Source: Pseudomonas violetae
GTDB taxonomy: Bacteria; Pseudomonadota; Gammaproteobacteria; Pseudomonadales; Pseudomonadaceae
Direction: 5' to 3'
Assembly (NCBI RefSeq): GCF_023072615.1
Contig: NZ_JAKNRW010000007.1
Coordinates: 1 to 64,000 of the forward strand
Length of the DNA stretch: 64,000 bases
How positions within the stretch are numbered: the first letter of the stretch is position 1; each line of letters starts with the position of its first letter. Positions 51,892 to 60,299 of this stretch are shown piece by piece. Below the pieces are notes generated by a model. It worked only from the letters and a program-made list of their open reading frames with translations, had not been told where the DNA came from and searched no databases. The position numbers were made by a program, and so were the translations under genes.

Positions 51892-52995
51892 ATGACCACG
51901 TTCAACTCCGGGGCTCAACCCCAGAACCGTGCGCCTCAATCCATCGGCTTTCTGCTGCTGGATAATTTCACGCTGATTTCTCTGGCGTCCGCAGTGGAAC
52001 CGCTGCGCATGGCCAACCAGTTGTCCGGTCGCGAGCTGTATCGCTGGACCACCCTCACCGTCGATGGCGGGCAGGTCTGGGCCAGTGACGGCCTGCAGAT
52101 TACGCCCGATTGCTCCATGCACAAGGCGCCCGCGTTGGACACCATCATTGTTTGCGGCGGTATTGGCATCCAGCGAACTGTGACCCGCGAACACGTGTCA
52201 TGGCTACAGAGCCAGGCGCGCCAGTCGCGTCGTCTTGGCGCGGTCTGCACCGGTAGCTGGGCCCTGGCGTGCGCCGGGTTGCTGGACGGTTTTGATTGCA
52301 GCGTGCACTGGGAATGCCTGGCATCGATGCAGGAAGCTTTCCCGCGCGTGGCCATGAGCACTCGGTTGTTCACCCTCGACCGTAATCGCTTCACCAGCTC
52401 TGGCGGCACCGCGCCCCTGGACATGATGCTGCACCTGATCAGCCGCGATCACGGACGCGAACTGTCGGCCGCGATCTCGGAAATGTTCGTCTACGAGCGC
52501 ATCCGCAACGAGCAGGACCACCAGCGTGTGCCGCTCAAGCACATGCTTGGCACCAACCAGCCGAAGTTGCAGGAAATCGTCGCGCTGATGGAGGCCAATC
52601 TGGAAGAGCCGATCGACCTGGATGAGCTGGCGGTGTACGTCGCGGTGTCGCGTCGTCAGCTGGAGCGGTTGTTCCAGAAGTATCTGCATTGTTCGCCGTC
52701 GCGCTACTACCTGAAACTGCGCCTGATCCGCGCTCGGCAATTGCTCAAGCAAACGCCGATGTCGATTATCGAAGTGGCGTCGGTGTGTGGTTTTGTTTCC
52801 ACTCCGCACTTTTCCAAGTGCTATCGCGAATACTTCGGCATTCCGCCGCGTGACGAGCGCGTGGGTTCCAATACCACGCAACAGGTAGCAATGATGCCGC
52901 TGCCGCAGGCATTGGTGCTGTCGCCGTTGTCGGGGCCGTTGTCGGCAATCAGTCAGGCGCGTAATGAATCGACTTTTGCCAGCGTAAGGCTCTAG
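51892..52995 (+). CDS. gbdR: GbdR, AraC-family activator of betaine catabolism
   Basis: A 367-residue regulator with an N-terminal DJ-1/PfpI-like (GATase1) ligand domain (GFLLLDNFTLISLASAVEPLRMANQL, GAVCTGSWALACAGLLDG) and a C-terminal double AraC helix-turn-helix (LDELAVYVAVSRRQLERLFQKYL, SIIEVASVCGFVSTPHFSKCYREYFG). It is the known activator of betaine and dimethylglycine catabolic genes and sits beside sdaB as in P. aeruginosa. The C-terminal 45 residues after the HTH are a low-complexity tail. ATG 51892 follows GAGGAG. Confidence 0.95.
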   Translation: MTTFNSGAQPQNRAPQSIGFLLLDNFTLISLASAVEPLRMANQLSGRELYRWTTLTVDGGQVWASDGLQITPDCSMHKAPALDTIIVCGGIGIQRTVTREHVSWLQSQARQSRRLGAVCTGSWALACAGLLDGFDCSVHWECLASMQEAFPRVAMSTRLFTLDRNRFTSSGGTAPLDMMLHLISRDHGRELSAAISEMFVYERIRNEQDHQRVPLKHMLGTNQPKLQEIVALMEANLEEPIDLDELAVYVAVSRRQLERLFQKYLHCSPSRYYLKLRLIRARQLLKQTPMSIIEVASVCGFVSTPHFSKCYREYFGIPPRDERVGSNTTQQVAMMPLPQALVLSPLSGPLSAISQARNESTFASVRL

Positions 52996-53009
52996 ACCGT
53001 ACGGGCTGC

Positions 53010-53156
53010 TGTGGCGGGGGAGCTTGTCGATCGTCGCAGCGGCCCTCTGGGCTGTGAAGTAGCCCCAAAGCCGGTAAATGCTTTCTTCCAGGCAGATCGC
53101 ATTTACCGGTTTGCGACCGCTTCGCGCTCGAGCGGGAGCAAGCTCCCTCGCCACAG
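53010..53156. repeat. Decayed long REP doublet
   Basis: TGTGGCGGGGGAGCTTG on the left and GCGGGAGCAAGCTCCCTCGC on the right. The left arm departs after GCTTG. The interior carries AGTAGCCCCAAAGCCGGTAA, the reversed form of the interior at 5968-6099. Confidence 0.8.
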
Positions 53157-53173
53157 TGTTTACACTTCAGAGA

Positions 53174-53437
53174 TCAGGCGCTTCGGCTCTGCTGGTACGC
53201 CGCCAATGCCGGCAGTAACTGCTTGTCGATAGCCTGGCGTACAGCCGGCAGGATGGTCGCGCTGCTGGTATACATCTGCTTGACCATGGTTCGTAGCGTT
53301 ATCGCCCGTTCATCATTCAAACCCCGCACCGCGCACTCGCAAGCCTGTTCGGCGCTAGAGCCGCTCGGTACTTGAAAACCCAATGACTTCAGCTGGCCCA
53401 ACAGGTCTTCCTGGTCAATCAAATCGGCGTGCATCAT
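53174..53437 (-). CDS. Small conserved protein next to gbdR, unknown function
   Basis: An 87-residue cytoplasmic protein starting at the ATG at 53437 with AAGGA seven nt upstream. It is mostly helical: MHADLIDQEDLLGQLKSLGF, SAEQACECAVRGLNDERAITLRTMVKQMY, ILPAVRQAIDKQLLPALAAYQ. Two Cys lie close together (ACECAV). P. aeruginosa has a small hypothetical gene at this position after gbdR, which suggests a conserved though unknown link to betaine metabolism. The longer frame to 53503 starts with a Pro/Arg-rich stretch unlikely to be protein. Confidence 0.75.
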   Translation of the reverse strand: MMHADLIDQEDLLGQLKSLGFQVPSGSSAEQACECAVRGLNDERAITLRTMVKQMYTSSATILPAVRQAIDKQLLPALAAYQQSRSA

Positions 53438-53510
53438 GACGCAATCCTTCTTCAGGGAACGGTGTCGTGGCTCGATTCTCATCGGGGGGCGCGGTGGCGG
53501 CAAGGGCGAT

Positions 53511-53538
53511 TTGTCGTAATGGCCGCGATACCTATGAA
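53511..53538 (+). promoter_or_regulatory. Possible sigma-70 promoter of a small RNA
   Basis: TTGTCG at 53511-53516 and TATGAA at 53533-53538 with 16 bp between. Transcription would start near 53545. It is divergent from the small gene ending at 53437. Confidence 0.35.
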
Positions 53539-53544
53539 CAGGTC

Positions 53545-53690
53545 GTTTTCGGCTAATTGCGCCGAGAGGGGAGTGGGCACACTGGTTTCAGCTGGCTTCA
53601 CGAAGGTTGGTCACCCTCGCGCAACGGCTCCTCAACAGTACCCACCTCTGCCCCGATCCTGTCACGGCTTGATCGGGGTTTTTTTTTGCC
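53545..53690 (+). ncRNA. Candidate small RNA with strong terminator
   Basis: A stretch of about 145 nt between divergent-like minus-strand genes that has a possible promoter and ends in a clear terminator on the plus strand, although no plus-strand gene precedes it. Inside, GAGTGGG (53573-53579 area) can pair with CCCACCTC (about 53641-53648), and GGTTGGTCACC forms a small hairpin. No open reading frame with a ribosome site was found. It is not one of the Pseudomonas RNAs I recognise. Confidence 0.4.
53651..53688 (+). terminator. Rho-independent terminator with no obvious upstream gene
   Basis: CCCCGATC, loop CTGTCACGGCTT, GATCGGGG then nine T. Read on the plus strand. Confidence 0.9.
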
Positions 53691-53727
53691 GGTGAACAGG
53701 AAAGAAATGCGGTGTCTGAGCTGCCGC

Positions 53728-53793
53728 CTTCGCGAGCAAGCCCGCTCCCACAGGTGTACGCATTCCAATGTGGGAGCGGGCGTGCTCGCGAAG
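53728..53793. repeat. Compact REP doublet
   Basis: Arms CTTCGCGAGCAAGCCCGCTC and GAGCGGGCGTGCTCGCGAAG with about 25 bp between, just past the stop of the dioxygenase gene. Confidence 0.9.
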
Positions 53794-53807
53794 AACGATG
53801 AAGCGGT

Positions 53808-54971
53808 CTAGCGTTGCAACACAAGAATCCGCGACAACAGCTCATCGCGATCAACATAACAACCCTGAAAATGCCGGGCCCCGGTGGCGGGATCAAAAGC
53901 ATTGCGTGCATGCAGGGTACGGCGATTGTCAAAGCACCAGAGCTCGCCGGGATTGAGCCTCTGCATTAGGCGAAACCGGGCCTCGCGTGTCATTTCGATA
54001 AAGCGCCGGTATGCCCGATACAGCCTGGGCATATCGTCCACTGACGCATCGAATGGGCCCCGCAAAAAGTTCGCCATGCGAATTTCCGCGACCTGTCCCA
54101 GTGCATCCAGGGCAATGATCGGTGCGAGGCAGCGGTAATCGCTGTGGCGATCCTTGTTGCGAAACTCCACGGGGATTTCGCACAAGGCTTGGAACGACTC
54201 GGGATCTTCCTCGCGCAACGCCTGGGCAATGGCAAAACCGTCAACGAAAATACTCTCGCCGCCCTCGGCGTCATTGACCAGGCAGTGGAGAAATTGCAGC
54301 CCGGGTTGCAGCTCTCGGGTTGGTAAGTCACTGTGCAGCGGCAGGTTGAAAGCGGTGTAGGCGTTGCTGTCGGCATCGGCCTTGGATTGCACGTTGAACA
54401 GCACGCCGAAATTGCTCTCGCGGATAAAGGAAATGCGCTGGGCGATCAGCTTCAGCGAACCGGGCTCGGTGGGCACGCCGCGCACCTGGGTCAGGCCGAT
54501 GTCGCGCACGGCCAACAGCCACTGCCGCAAAGCGCCTGTGTCGGTCATCAGCTCTGAATATTCGAACACCGGCAGCTGCAGGTCACTGCGCCAAAGGCTG
54601 GCCTTGGGTTTGCTGGCTCGACGCTCGGCACGGGACTCTTCGTCATAGGCATGAGCGCGCAACCAGCCTGGGTCGAACCGGCTGATATGACCTTCTTGCC
54701 AGTCGACATACAGGCAGCCGTCGGCATCGATGTGCACCTGGGATGGTATGAGGTCCTGGCCGACGTCGACGATTTCCAGCACCTGTTCCCGGGTCACCGT
54801 GTAAACGCACAGCGGGCACGGGCAATTGTCCCGCAGCCACTGGTAATGAAAAGGACTGATGCGTCCGTCAGCCCACGTTACCTGGACCCGGTCCGCCAGG
54901 GTTTGCACGGCGGTCAACGCGCTGATCAATGGATAAGTTCGGAAGTCGGCAAAAGCGGCGGCGGTGTTCAA
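53808..54971 (-). CDS. Gamma-butyrobetaine dioxygenase
   Basis: Fe(II)/2-oxoglutarate oxygenase that hydroxylates gamma-butyrobetaine to L-carnitine. It is 387 residues. The N-terminal domain (about 25-105) has the zinc Cys set LRDNCPCPLC (C50, C52, C55), as in this family. The catalytic part has H213-S214-D215 (NLPLHSDLPTREL), distal H354 (RRTLHARN) and R366. It is last in caiX-cdhC-cdhA-cdhB-this gene, 14 bp after cdhB, feeding carnitine into that pathway. Start is TTG at 54971 with AAGGAG seven nt upstream. In P. aeruginosa this position holds a different gene. Confidence 0.9.
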   Translation of the reverse strand: MNTAAAFADFRTYPLISALTAVQTLADRVQVTWADGRISPFHYQWLRDNCPCPLCVYTVTREQVLEIVDVGQDLIPSQVHIDADGCLYVDWQEGHISRFDPGWLRAHAYDEESRAERRASKPKASLWRSDLQLPVFEYSELMTDTGALRQWLLAVRDIGLTQVRGVPTEPGSLKLIAQRISFIRESNFGVLFNVQSKADADSNAYTAFNLPLHSDLPTRELQPGLQFLHCLVNDAEGGESIFVDGFAIAQALREEDPESFQALCEIPVEFRNKDRHSDYRCLAPIIALDALGQVAEIRMANFLRGPFDASVDDMPRLYRAYRRFIEMTREARFRLMQRLNPGELWCFDNRRTLHARNAFDPATGARHFQGCYVDRDELLSRILVLQR

Positions 54972-54985
54972 CGGCGATCTCCTTG

Positions 54986-55462
54986 TTATTTTTTAGCGGG
55001 TAATGCGATCACTCGGCCAATGTACTCGGGAGTCGGCAGGTCGGTTTGCTCGGCGACGATGGCTTGCAGCTTGTTCAAGGTGCCTTCACTGAATGGCGCG
55101 GATCGGGGGCCTGCGAGGTCAACGTGGAGCAGCATTTGCTCGTTACCTGCCAGCTCGCTGTCATCCCCCACAAGATGCAGGCTGTGATAGAGATGCAGGC
55201 GCTTGCTGTCGTGGCCGATGATCCGGGTGTGTACTTCGACCTCGGCGTCGAGCTTCACTTCGTGCAGGTAATTGAGGTGCAGTTCGAGAGTAAACAGCGA
55301 GTTGCCGCTGGCTTCGCGGTGGCTGCTGTCCATGCCCAGGCGATCCATCAGGGCGTCGGTCGCGTAGCTGAAGATGAGCAGGTAGAAGGCGTCGCGCAGG
55401 TGGCCGTTATAGTCGACCCAGTCGGGGATGATTGTGGTTTGGTAGGTGGTCAGTGCAGGCAT
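54986..55462 (-). CDS. cdhB: Thioesterase of carnitine catabolism CdhB (betainyl-CoA thioesterase)
   Basis: A 158-residue hotdog-fold thioesterase. WVDYNGHLRDAFYLLIFSYATDALMDRLG holds the Asp and His of the 4HBT-type site. In the carnitine pathway it releases glycine betaine from betainyl-CoA made by CdhC. The ATG at 55462 (MPALTTYQTTIIPDW) is used; the frame upstream to 55660 runs through a REP and is not coding. Fourth gene of the carnitine operon. Confidence 0.9.
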   Translation of the reverse strand: MPALTTYQTTIIPDWVDYNGHLRDAFYLLIFSYATDALMDRLGMDSSHREASGNSLFTLELHLNYLHEVKLDAEVEVHTRIIGHDSKRLHLYHSLHLVGDDSELAGNEQMLLHVDLAGPRSAPFSEGTLNKLQAIVAEQTDLPTPEYIGRVIALPAKK

Positions 55463-55492
55463 GGTTCGGGTTCCGATGATGAGGGTGACTGG

Positions 55493-55578
55493 GCTGGCCC
55501 CATCGCGAGCAGGCTCGCTCCTACATAGATAGCCGCTCGGGCAACTGTGGGCGCGAGCCTGCTCGCGATGGGGCCAGG
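55493..55578. repeat. REP doublet between cdhA and cdhB
   Basis: Extended arms TGGCCCCATCGCGAGCAGGC and GCCTGCTCGCGATGGGGCCA. It lies in the operon spacer and could segment the message. Confidence 0.9.
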
Positions 55579-55590
55579 CCTGCTGACGCT

Positions 55591-56556
55591 TTACTCGCTG
55601 AAAGCCATCCCATGCTTCTCTTTGGTGTTTTTCACCGCTTCCAGCACCGCCAGCAGGCAATCATCACGATAGCGCTCCAGCGCCGAAATGCTATGCGTGC
55701 CCAACTGATCACTGGTGCCATCCACCACATCATCGATCAACTTGTCGGTCAGTTCCGGCGCCGGCAGATAAGTCCACGGCAATTGCAGCGCCGGGCCGAA
55801 CTGCGCCATGAAATGCCGCATGCCGGCGTCGCCGCCTGCGAGGGTGTAGGTCAGGAAGGTACCCATGAACGACCAGCGCAGACCCGCGCCAAAACGAATC
55901 GCATCATCGATTTCACCGGTGGTCGCCACACCGTCGTTCACCAAGTGCAGCGCCTCACGCCACAGCGCTTCGAGCAATCGGTCGGCGATAAAGCCGGGTA
56001 CTTCCTTGCGCACATGCAGCGGACGCATGCCCAGGGCTTCATAGACTTTCATCGCCGCTTGAACAGCGTCCGGAGCCGTGTTTTTACCGCCCACCACTTC
56101 CACCAGCGGCAGCAGGTAGACCGGGTTGAACGGGTGGCCAACGACGCAGCGTTCCGGGTGGACCGAGCTCTCGTAGAACTCGCTGGGCAAAAGGCCCGAA
56201 GTGCTGGAGGCGATCAGGGCGTCGGGTTTGGCTGCCACACTGATTTTGCGGTGCAGTTCGAGTTTCAGATCCAAGCGCTCAGGGGCGCTTTCCTGAATGA
56301 AATCGGCATCACGCACACATTCTTCGATGGTCGCGACAAAGCGCAGGCGGTCCTTTGAAGCCCCGGGTGCCAAGCCTTGTTTTTCCAGTGCGCCCCAGGC
56401 GTTGGCGACGCGTTTGCGCAGGGCAGCTTCAGCGCCGGGCGCCGGATCCCAGGCCACTACGTCGAGGCCGTGGGCGAGGGCGCGGGACACCCAGCCGCTG
56501 CCGATGACACCGCTGCCCAAGGCGGCGAAGGTTTTGATTTCGGTGATGAACGTCAT
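55591..56556 (-). CDS. cdhA: L-carnitine 3-dehydrogenase CdhA
   Basis: NAD-dependent oxidation of carnitine to 3-dehydrocarnitine. It is 321 residues of the 3-hydroxyacyl-CoA dehydrogenase fold. The NAD motif is [21 protein letters not shown], followed by [13 protein letters not shown], the catalytic His region [20 protein letters not shown], and the helical C-terminal half with [18 protein letters not shown]. Length and GSGVIGSGW match characterised carnitine dehydrogenases. Third gene of the operon. Confidence 0.95.
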   Translation of the reverse strand: MTFITEIKTFAALGSGVIGSGWVSRALAHGLDVVAWDPAPGAEAALRKRVANAWGALEKQGLAPGASKDRLRFVATIEECVRDADFIQESAPERLDLKLELHRKISVAAKPDALIASSTSGLLPSEFYESSVHPERCVVGHPFNPVYLLPLVEVVGGKNTAPDAVQAAMKVYEALGMRPLHVRKEVPGFIADRLLEALWREALHLVNDGVATTGEIDDAIRFGAGLRWSFMGTFLTYTLAGGDAGMRHFMAQFGPALQLPWTYLPAPELTDKLIDDVVDGTSDQLGTHSISALERYRDDCLLAVLEAVKNTKEKHGMAFSE

Positions 56557-56584
56557 GGCGACTTCCTAAAAGAATTCGGTGATC

Positions 56585-56680
56585 CCTGTGGGCGCGGGCT
56601 TGCCCGCGATGACGGTATTCCTGCCGAAGAAGATATATCGGTAGTCCCGGCGCTATCGCGGGCAAGCCCGCTCCCACAGG
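56585..56680. repeat. REP doublet between cdhC and cdhA
   Basis: Arms CTGTGGGCGCGGGCTTGCCC and GGGCAAGCCCGCTCCCACAG in the 140-bp spacer. Confidence 0.9.
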
Positions 56681-56696
56681 TGAGGTGTGGTTCGGC

Positions 56697-57584
56697 TCAA
56701 CCGCGCTGGGTCAGGCCCATTTTTGCCCGGCCTTCGGCTGGGGTCAGGACGCGGGCGCCCAAGCGGCTGAGGATTTCGCTGGCGCGCTCCACCAGTTGGC
56801 CATTGGTGGCCAGCACGCCCTTGTCCAGCCAAATGTTGTCTTCCAGGCCGACCCGCACATTGCCGCCGAGCAACACCGCTTGTGCCGCCATTGGCATCTG
56901 CATGCGCCCGATGCCAAAACCGGCCCAGACCGCGTTGGCCGGCAGGTTGTCGACCATGGCTTTCATGGTGGTGGTATCCGCCGGCGCGCCCCATGGAATG
57001 CCCAGGCACAGCTGGAACAGCGGATCATCAAGCAAACCTTCCTTGATCATCTGCTTGGCAAACCACAGGTGCCCGGTGTCGAAGATTTCCAGCTCGGCCT
57101 TTACGCCCAGCTCTTGAATGCGCTTGGCACCCGCCCGCAGCTGCGCCGGGGTGGACACGTAAATGGTGTCGCCATCGCCGAAGTTCAGGGTGCCGCAATC
57201 CAGGGTGCAGATCTCCGGCAGCAGTTCTTCAACGTGGGCCAGGCGGGTCAGAGGGCCTACCAGGTCAGTGTTGGGACCGAACTCCATCGGGTTTTCACCA
57301 GCGCCAATTTCCAGGTCGCCGCCCATGCCCGCGGTAAGGTTGACGATGATGTCGACGTCCGCCTCGCGGATGCGCTCCATCACTTCACGGTACAACGCTA
57401 CGTCGCGGCTGAACTTGCCGGTGTCGGGGTTGCGCACATGGCAATGGACCACAGTGGCACCGGCTTTGGCGGCTTCCACGGCGGCGGCTGCGATTTGTTT
57501 CGGGGTGACCGGTACATGCGGGCTCTTGGCGGTCGTGTCGCCAGCACCGGTGAGTGCGCAGGTGATGATGACGTCGTGGTTCAT
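56697..57584 (-). CDS. cdhC: Beta-keto acid cleavage enzyme CdhC (3-dehydrocarnitine, BKACE)
   Basis: A 295-residue zinc enzyme of the BKACE (DUF849) family. It converts 3-dehydrocarnitine and acetyl-CoA to betainyl-CoA and acetoacetate. The zinc site is [13 protein letters not shown] (His-x-His), and [28 protein letters not shown] opens the protein. [28 protein letters not shown] near the end carries the zinc Glu. Second in the operon, between caiX and cdhA. Confidence 0.95.
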   Translation of the reverse strand: MNHDVIITCALTGAGDTTAKSPHVPVTPKQIAAAAVEAAKAGATVVHCHVRNPDTGKFSRDVALYREVMERIREADVDIIVNLTAGMGGDLEIGAGENPMEFGPNTDLVGPLTRLAHVEELLPEICTLDCGTLNFGDGDTIYVSTPAQLRAGAKRIQELGVKAELEIFDTGHLWFAKQMIKEGLLDDPLFQLCLGIPWGAPADTTTMKAMVDNLPANAVWAGFGIGRMQMPMAAQAVLLGGNVRVGLEDNIWLDKGVLATNGQLVERASEILSRLGARVLTPAEGRAKMGLTQRG

Positions 57585-57659
57585 GAGGCGGGTTCCTTGC
57601 AGGCGTGATGATGCCGTCCGCAGCCCGGTCGGGCTGCGATTCGGCGATTCAGTCAGGGT

Positions 57660-58604
57660 TTATTTACGGGTCAGTTTCAGGTATTCAGCTGCCGGTTTGC
57701 CGTCGAAGGTGGTCACGCCTTCGAGCCAGCGCTGTTTGTCCTGCGGGTGATCCTTGAGCCACTGCCTGGCCGATTCGAACGCGTCCTTGTGATCCAGCAG
57801 CGGCTGCATCATCCGGCTCTCGTCTTCGGCGGAGTAGGTCAGGTTGCTCAGCAGGCGGCCGATGTTCGGGCATTGCTGCGCGTAGTTCGGCGCGGTAACG
57901 GTCCAGACCGTGGCCATACCTTCGTTCGGGCCCAGGGCATCTTCGCTGCCGGTGAGATAGGTCATCTGCACGTTGACGTTCATTGGGTGCGGCGCCCAGC
58001 CGAAGAACACCACGGCCTCTTTGCGCCGCACGGCACGATCCACTGCCGCGAGCATGCCGGCCTCACTGGACTCGACCAGTTGGAATTTGCCGAGGCCGAA
58101 CTGATTCTTGGCGATCATCGCCTTGATCTGGGTGTTGGCGCCCGAGCCTGGCTCGATGCCGTAGATCTTGCCGCCCAGTTCCTTCTCGAACTTGGCGAGG
58201 TCGGCGAAAGTCTTCAAGCCTTTGTCGGCCAGGTAGGTTGGAACGGCGAGGGTCGCGCGGGCGTCTTTCAGACTCGGCGCATCAAGCACCTTGACCTGTT
58301 TGGCGTCGACGAAAGGGGTGATGGTCTGGGTCATCAGCGGGTTCCAGTAGCCCAGGAACAGGTCCAGGCGCTGGTCGCGAATCCCGGCGAAGATGATTTG
58401 CTGGGATGCGCTGGTTTGTTTGGTGTTGTAGCCGAGGCCGTCGAGCAAGACCTGGGTCATGGCGCTGGTGGCGATTACGTCGGTCCAGTTCACCACGCCC
58501 ATACGTACGTTCTGGCAGGACGCGGGTTCGGCCGCCATGACGCCGGTGGTCAGGAAAGCGGTACCGCTGAGTGCAAGAACACAGCTGCGGATGAGTCGTT
58601 TCAT
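57660..58604 (-). CDS. caiX: Carnitine-binding periplasmic protein CaiX
   Basis: A 314-residue OpuAC-type binding protein with a signal peptide (LALSGTAFLTTGVMA). The mature protein CQNVRMGVVNWTDVIATSAMTQVLLDGLGY and FLGYWNPLMTQTI parallels CbcX, with Trp and Tyr for the trimethylammonium cage. It gives carnitine to the shared CbcVW transporter in P. aeruginosa. First gene of the carnitine operon, divergent from cdhR. No permease gene is in this operon, which fits the sharing. Confidence 0.94.
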   Translation of the reverse strand: MKRLIRSCVLALSGTAFLTTGVMAAEPASCQNVRMGVVNWTDVIATSAMTQVLLDGLGYNTKQTSASQQIIFAGIRDQRLDLFLGYWNPLMTQTITPFVDAKQVKVLDAPSLKDARATLAVPTYLADKGLKTFADLAKFEKELGGKIYGIEPGSGANTQIKAMIAKNQFGLGKFQLVESSEAGMLAAVDRAVRRKEAVVFFGWAPHPMNVNVQMTYLTGSEDALGPNEGMATVWTVTAPNYAQQCPNIGRLLSNLTYSAEDESRMMQPLLDHKDAFESARQWLKDHPQDKQRWLEGVTTFDGKPAAEYLKLTRK

Positions 58605-58636
58605 GTCGGGTTCCTCGGCAGACGTTATTGTGGGTT

Positions 58637-58656
58637 CCGGTGTCTATGTGCACCGG
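58637..58656. promoter_or_regulatory. CCGGTG-CACCGG inverted repeat before caiX
   Basis: Six-base arms with an eight-base spacer, 33 bp before the caiX start. It may be a leader hairpin or a repressor site. Confidence 0.35.
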
Positions 58657-58700
58657 TGATGCCAAGTTACGCAGCTAAGCTCCCGTGAACGCGCACTATG

Positions 58701-58733
58701 GCGACCAGCTCTTGCACTGGAGCGACCTGTCCT
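58701..58733. promoter_or_regulatory. Direct repeats with 21-bp period between caiX and cdhR
   Basis: GCGACCAGCTCT and GCGACCTGTCCT (9 of 12 identical) start exactly 21 bp apart, about 97 bp before caiX and 80 bp before cdhR. This is a typical AraC-family activator site; CdhR, the adjacent gene, is the likely binder. Confidence 0.55.
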
Positions 58734-58812
58734 CTTGAATGCCCCTTGCAACTGGCGTATCAACGTTCACACGCTTCCCGCCCTCTCGTTACCTGCCAGT
58801 CGAGTGCGCTCC

Positions 58813-59757
58813 ATGTCTCAGGATTTCTATTTCTTGTTGATGCCGGGTTTTTCCGCCATCGGTTTCATCTCGGCCATCGAGCCGCTGCGGGTGGCCAATC
58901 GCTTTCGCGGTGAGCTCTACCGCTGGCACGTATTGAGTGCCGACGGCGGCGCCGTCCTCGCCAGTAATGGCATGTCGGTCAACGCCGATGCCGCGCTGGA
59001 GCCGCTTGGCAAGGGGGCGACTTTGCTGGTGGTCGCCGGCTTCGAACCGCTGAAATTCGCCACGCCCGCGCTTGAGCACTGGCTGCGCCGGCTGGACAGT
59101 GAAGGCGTGATCCTGGGCGCAATCGATACCGGCAGCTTCGTCCTCGCCGAGGCGGGGCTGCTTGATGGCCATCGTCTGACTCTGCACTGGGAAGCCATCG
59201 ACGCCTTCAAGGAATCCTATCCGCTGCTCAGCGTCACCCAGGAGCTTTTCGAGATTGACCGCAAGCGCATCACCTCAGCTGGCGGCACGGCATCCATCGA
59301 CCTGATGCTCGACCTCATCGGCCAGGCCCACGGTCCGGAACTGGCGATTCAGGTCAGCGAACAATTCGTGCTCGGCCGCATCCGGCCGCGCAAGGACCAC
59401 CAGCGCATGGAGGTCGCCAGTCGGTACGGCATTCGCAACAAGAAACTGGTGCAGGTGATCGGCGACATGGAGCAGCACAGCGAGCCGCCGTTGAGTACGC
59501 TGGCGCTGGCCGAATCAATCAGGGTGACGCGCCGGCAACTGGAACGCCTCTTTCGCCTGCACTTGAACGACACACCGAGCAATTTTTATCTGCGGTTGAG
59601 GCTGGAGAAGGCGCAGCAACTGTTGCGTCAAACGGACATGAGCGTACTGGAAGTGAGCATTGCGTGCGGGTTTGAATCGCCGTCGTATTTCACTCGCAGC
59701 TATCGAGCGAAATTTGAGCGGTGTCCACGAGAAGACCGCCGCACCGCAAAAGCATAA
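58813..59757 (+). CDS. cdhR: CdhR, AraC-family activator of carnitine catabolism
   Basis: A 314-residue GlxA-type regulator. The N-terminal DJ-1/PfpI-like domain reads YFLLMPGFSAIGFISAIEPLRVANRF and LGAIDTGSFVLAEAGLLDG, with Thr in place of the nucleophile Cys. The C-terminal AraC HTH pair is STLALAESIRVTRRQLERLFRLHL and SVLEVSIACGFESPSYFTRSYRAKF. It shares the fold with GbdR. The ATG at 58813 is favoured; an upstream TTG at 58735 would overlap the direct repeats. In P. aeruginosa CdhR activates the divergent caiX operon in response to carnitine. Confidence 0.93.
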   Translation: MSQDFYFLLMPGFSAIGFISAIEPLRVANRFRGELYRWHVLSADGGAVLASNGMSVNADAALEPLGKGATLLVVAGFEPLKFATPALEHWLRRLDSEGVILGAIDTGSFVLAEAGLLDGHRLTLHWEAIDAFKESYPLLSVTQELFEIDRKRITSAGGTASIDLMLDLIGQAHGPELAIQVSEQFVLGRIRPRKDHQRMEVASRYGIRNKKLVQVIGDMEQHSEPPLSTLALAESIRVTRRQLERLFRLHLNDTPSNFYLRLRLEKAQQLLRQTDMSVLEVSIACGFESPSYFTRSYRAKFERCPREDRRTAKA

Positions 59758-59814
59758 ACACCTGAGAACCCTGCGGGAGCAAGCCCGCTCACACTTAGTT
59801 GATCTGTTTTCGCT

Positions 59815-60231
59815 TTATTTCTTCATCAGGGCAGAACACGCCGCCTTGTACGCCTCATGCTGGTATTTGTTCAACGTCCCCGGCAGTTCAAAATTGTGCT
59901 TCTTGGCCTGGGCATTGATTGTCTGCGGCGACAGCAATGTCACCTCACAACTCTCCAACAACTGAAAAACCCCCTCGATTTTGAAGGTGGTCGGCCCACC
60001 GGAAAACTCACCTTTCTTGCTGCGTTTTTTGATCACGATCCGGTCGATGGCGTTCTCCCGAATAAACGACGCAACCTGCGCGGCAAACACTTTGACGTTC
60101 GCGGCTTCGTCGTCATCGTCCAGGGCGATTTTCTTGGTGGGCAGGGGCAGGTGTCTGAGCGCCTGATCGTCGAGGGACGCGACGGCGATGATGGCTTCGC
60201 TGCCTTTGATTTCAATGCCGCAGATTTTCAT
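59815..60231 (-). CDS. DUF3010 family protein
   Basis: A 138-residue cytoplasmic protein of the DUF3010 family. It opens MKICGIEIKGSEAIIAVASLD, a beta strand start resembling the RNase H / actin-type fold. Further on come IDRIVIKKRSKKGEFSGGPTTFKIEGVFQLL and NAQAKKHNFELPGTLNKYQHEAYKAA. This is like RuvC/holliday-junction resolvase-fold proteins, but no activity is established. It is convergent with cdhR and 68 bp from the LysR gene end. Confidence 0.85.
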   Translation of the reverse strand: MKICGIEIKGSEAIIAVASLDDQALRHLPLPTKKIALDDDDEAANVKVFAAQVASFIRENAIDRIVIKKRSKKGEFSGGPTTFKIEGVFQLLESCEVTLLSPQTINAQAKKHNFELPGTLNKYQHEAYKAACSALMKK

Positions 60232-60299
60232 TTCGTGCCCTTTTCAGTCGGTGAAATGTGAGGGTGACGCAGCCTCGAAGTGAAGTCACGGCATGATTG

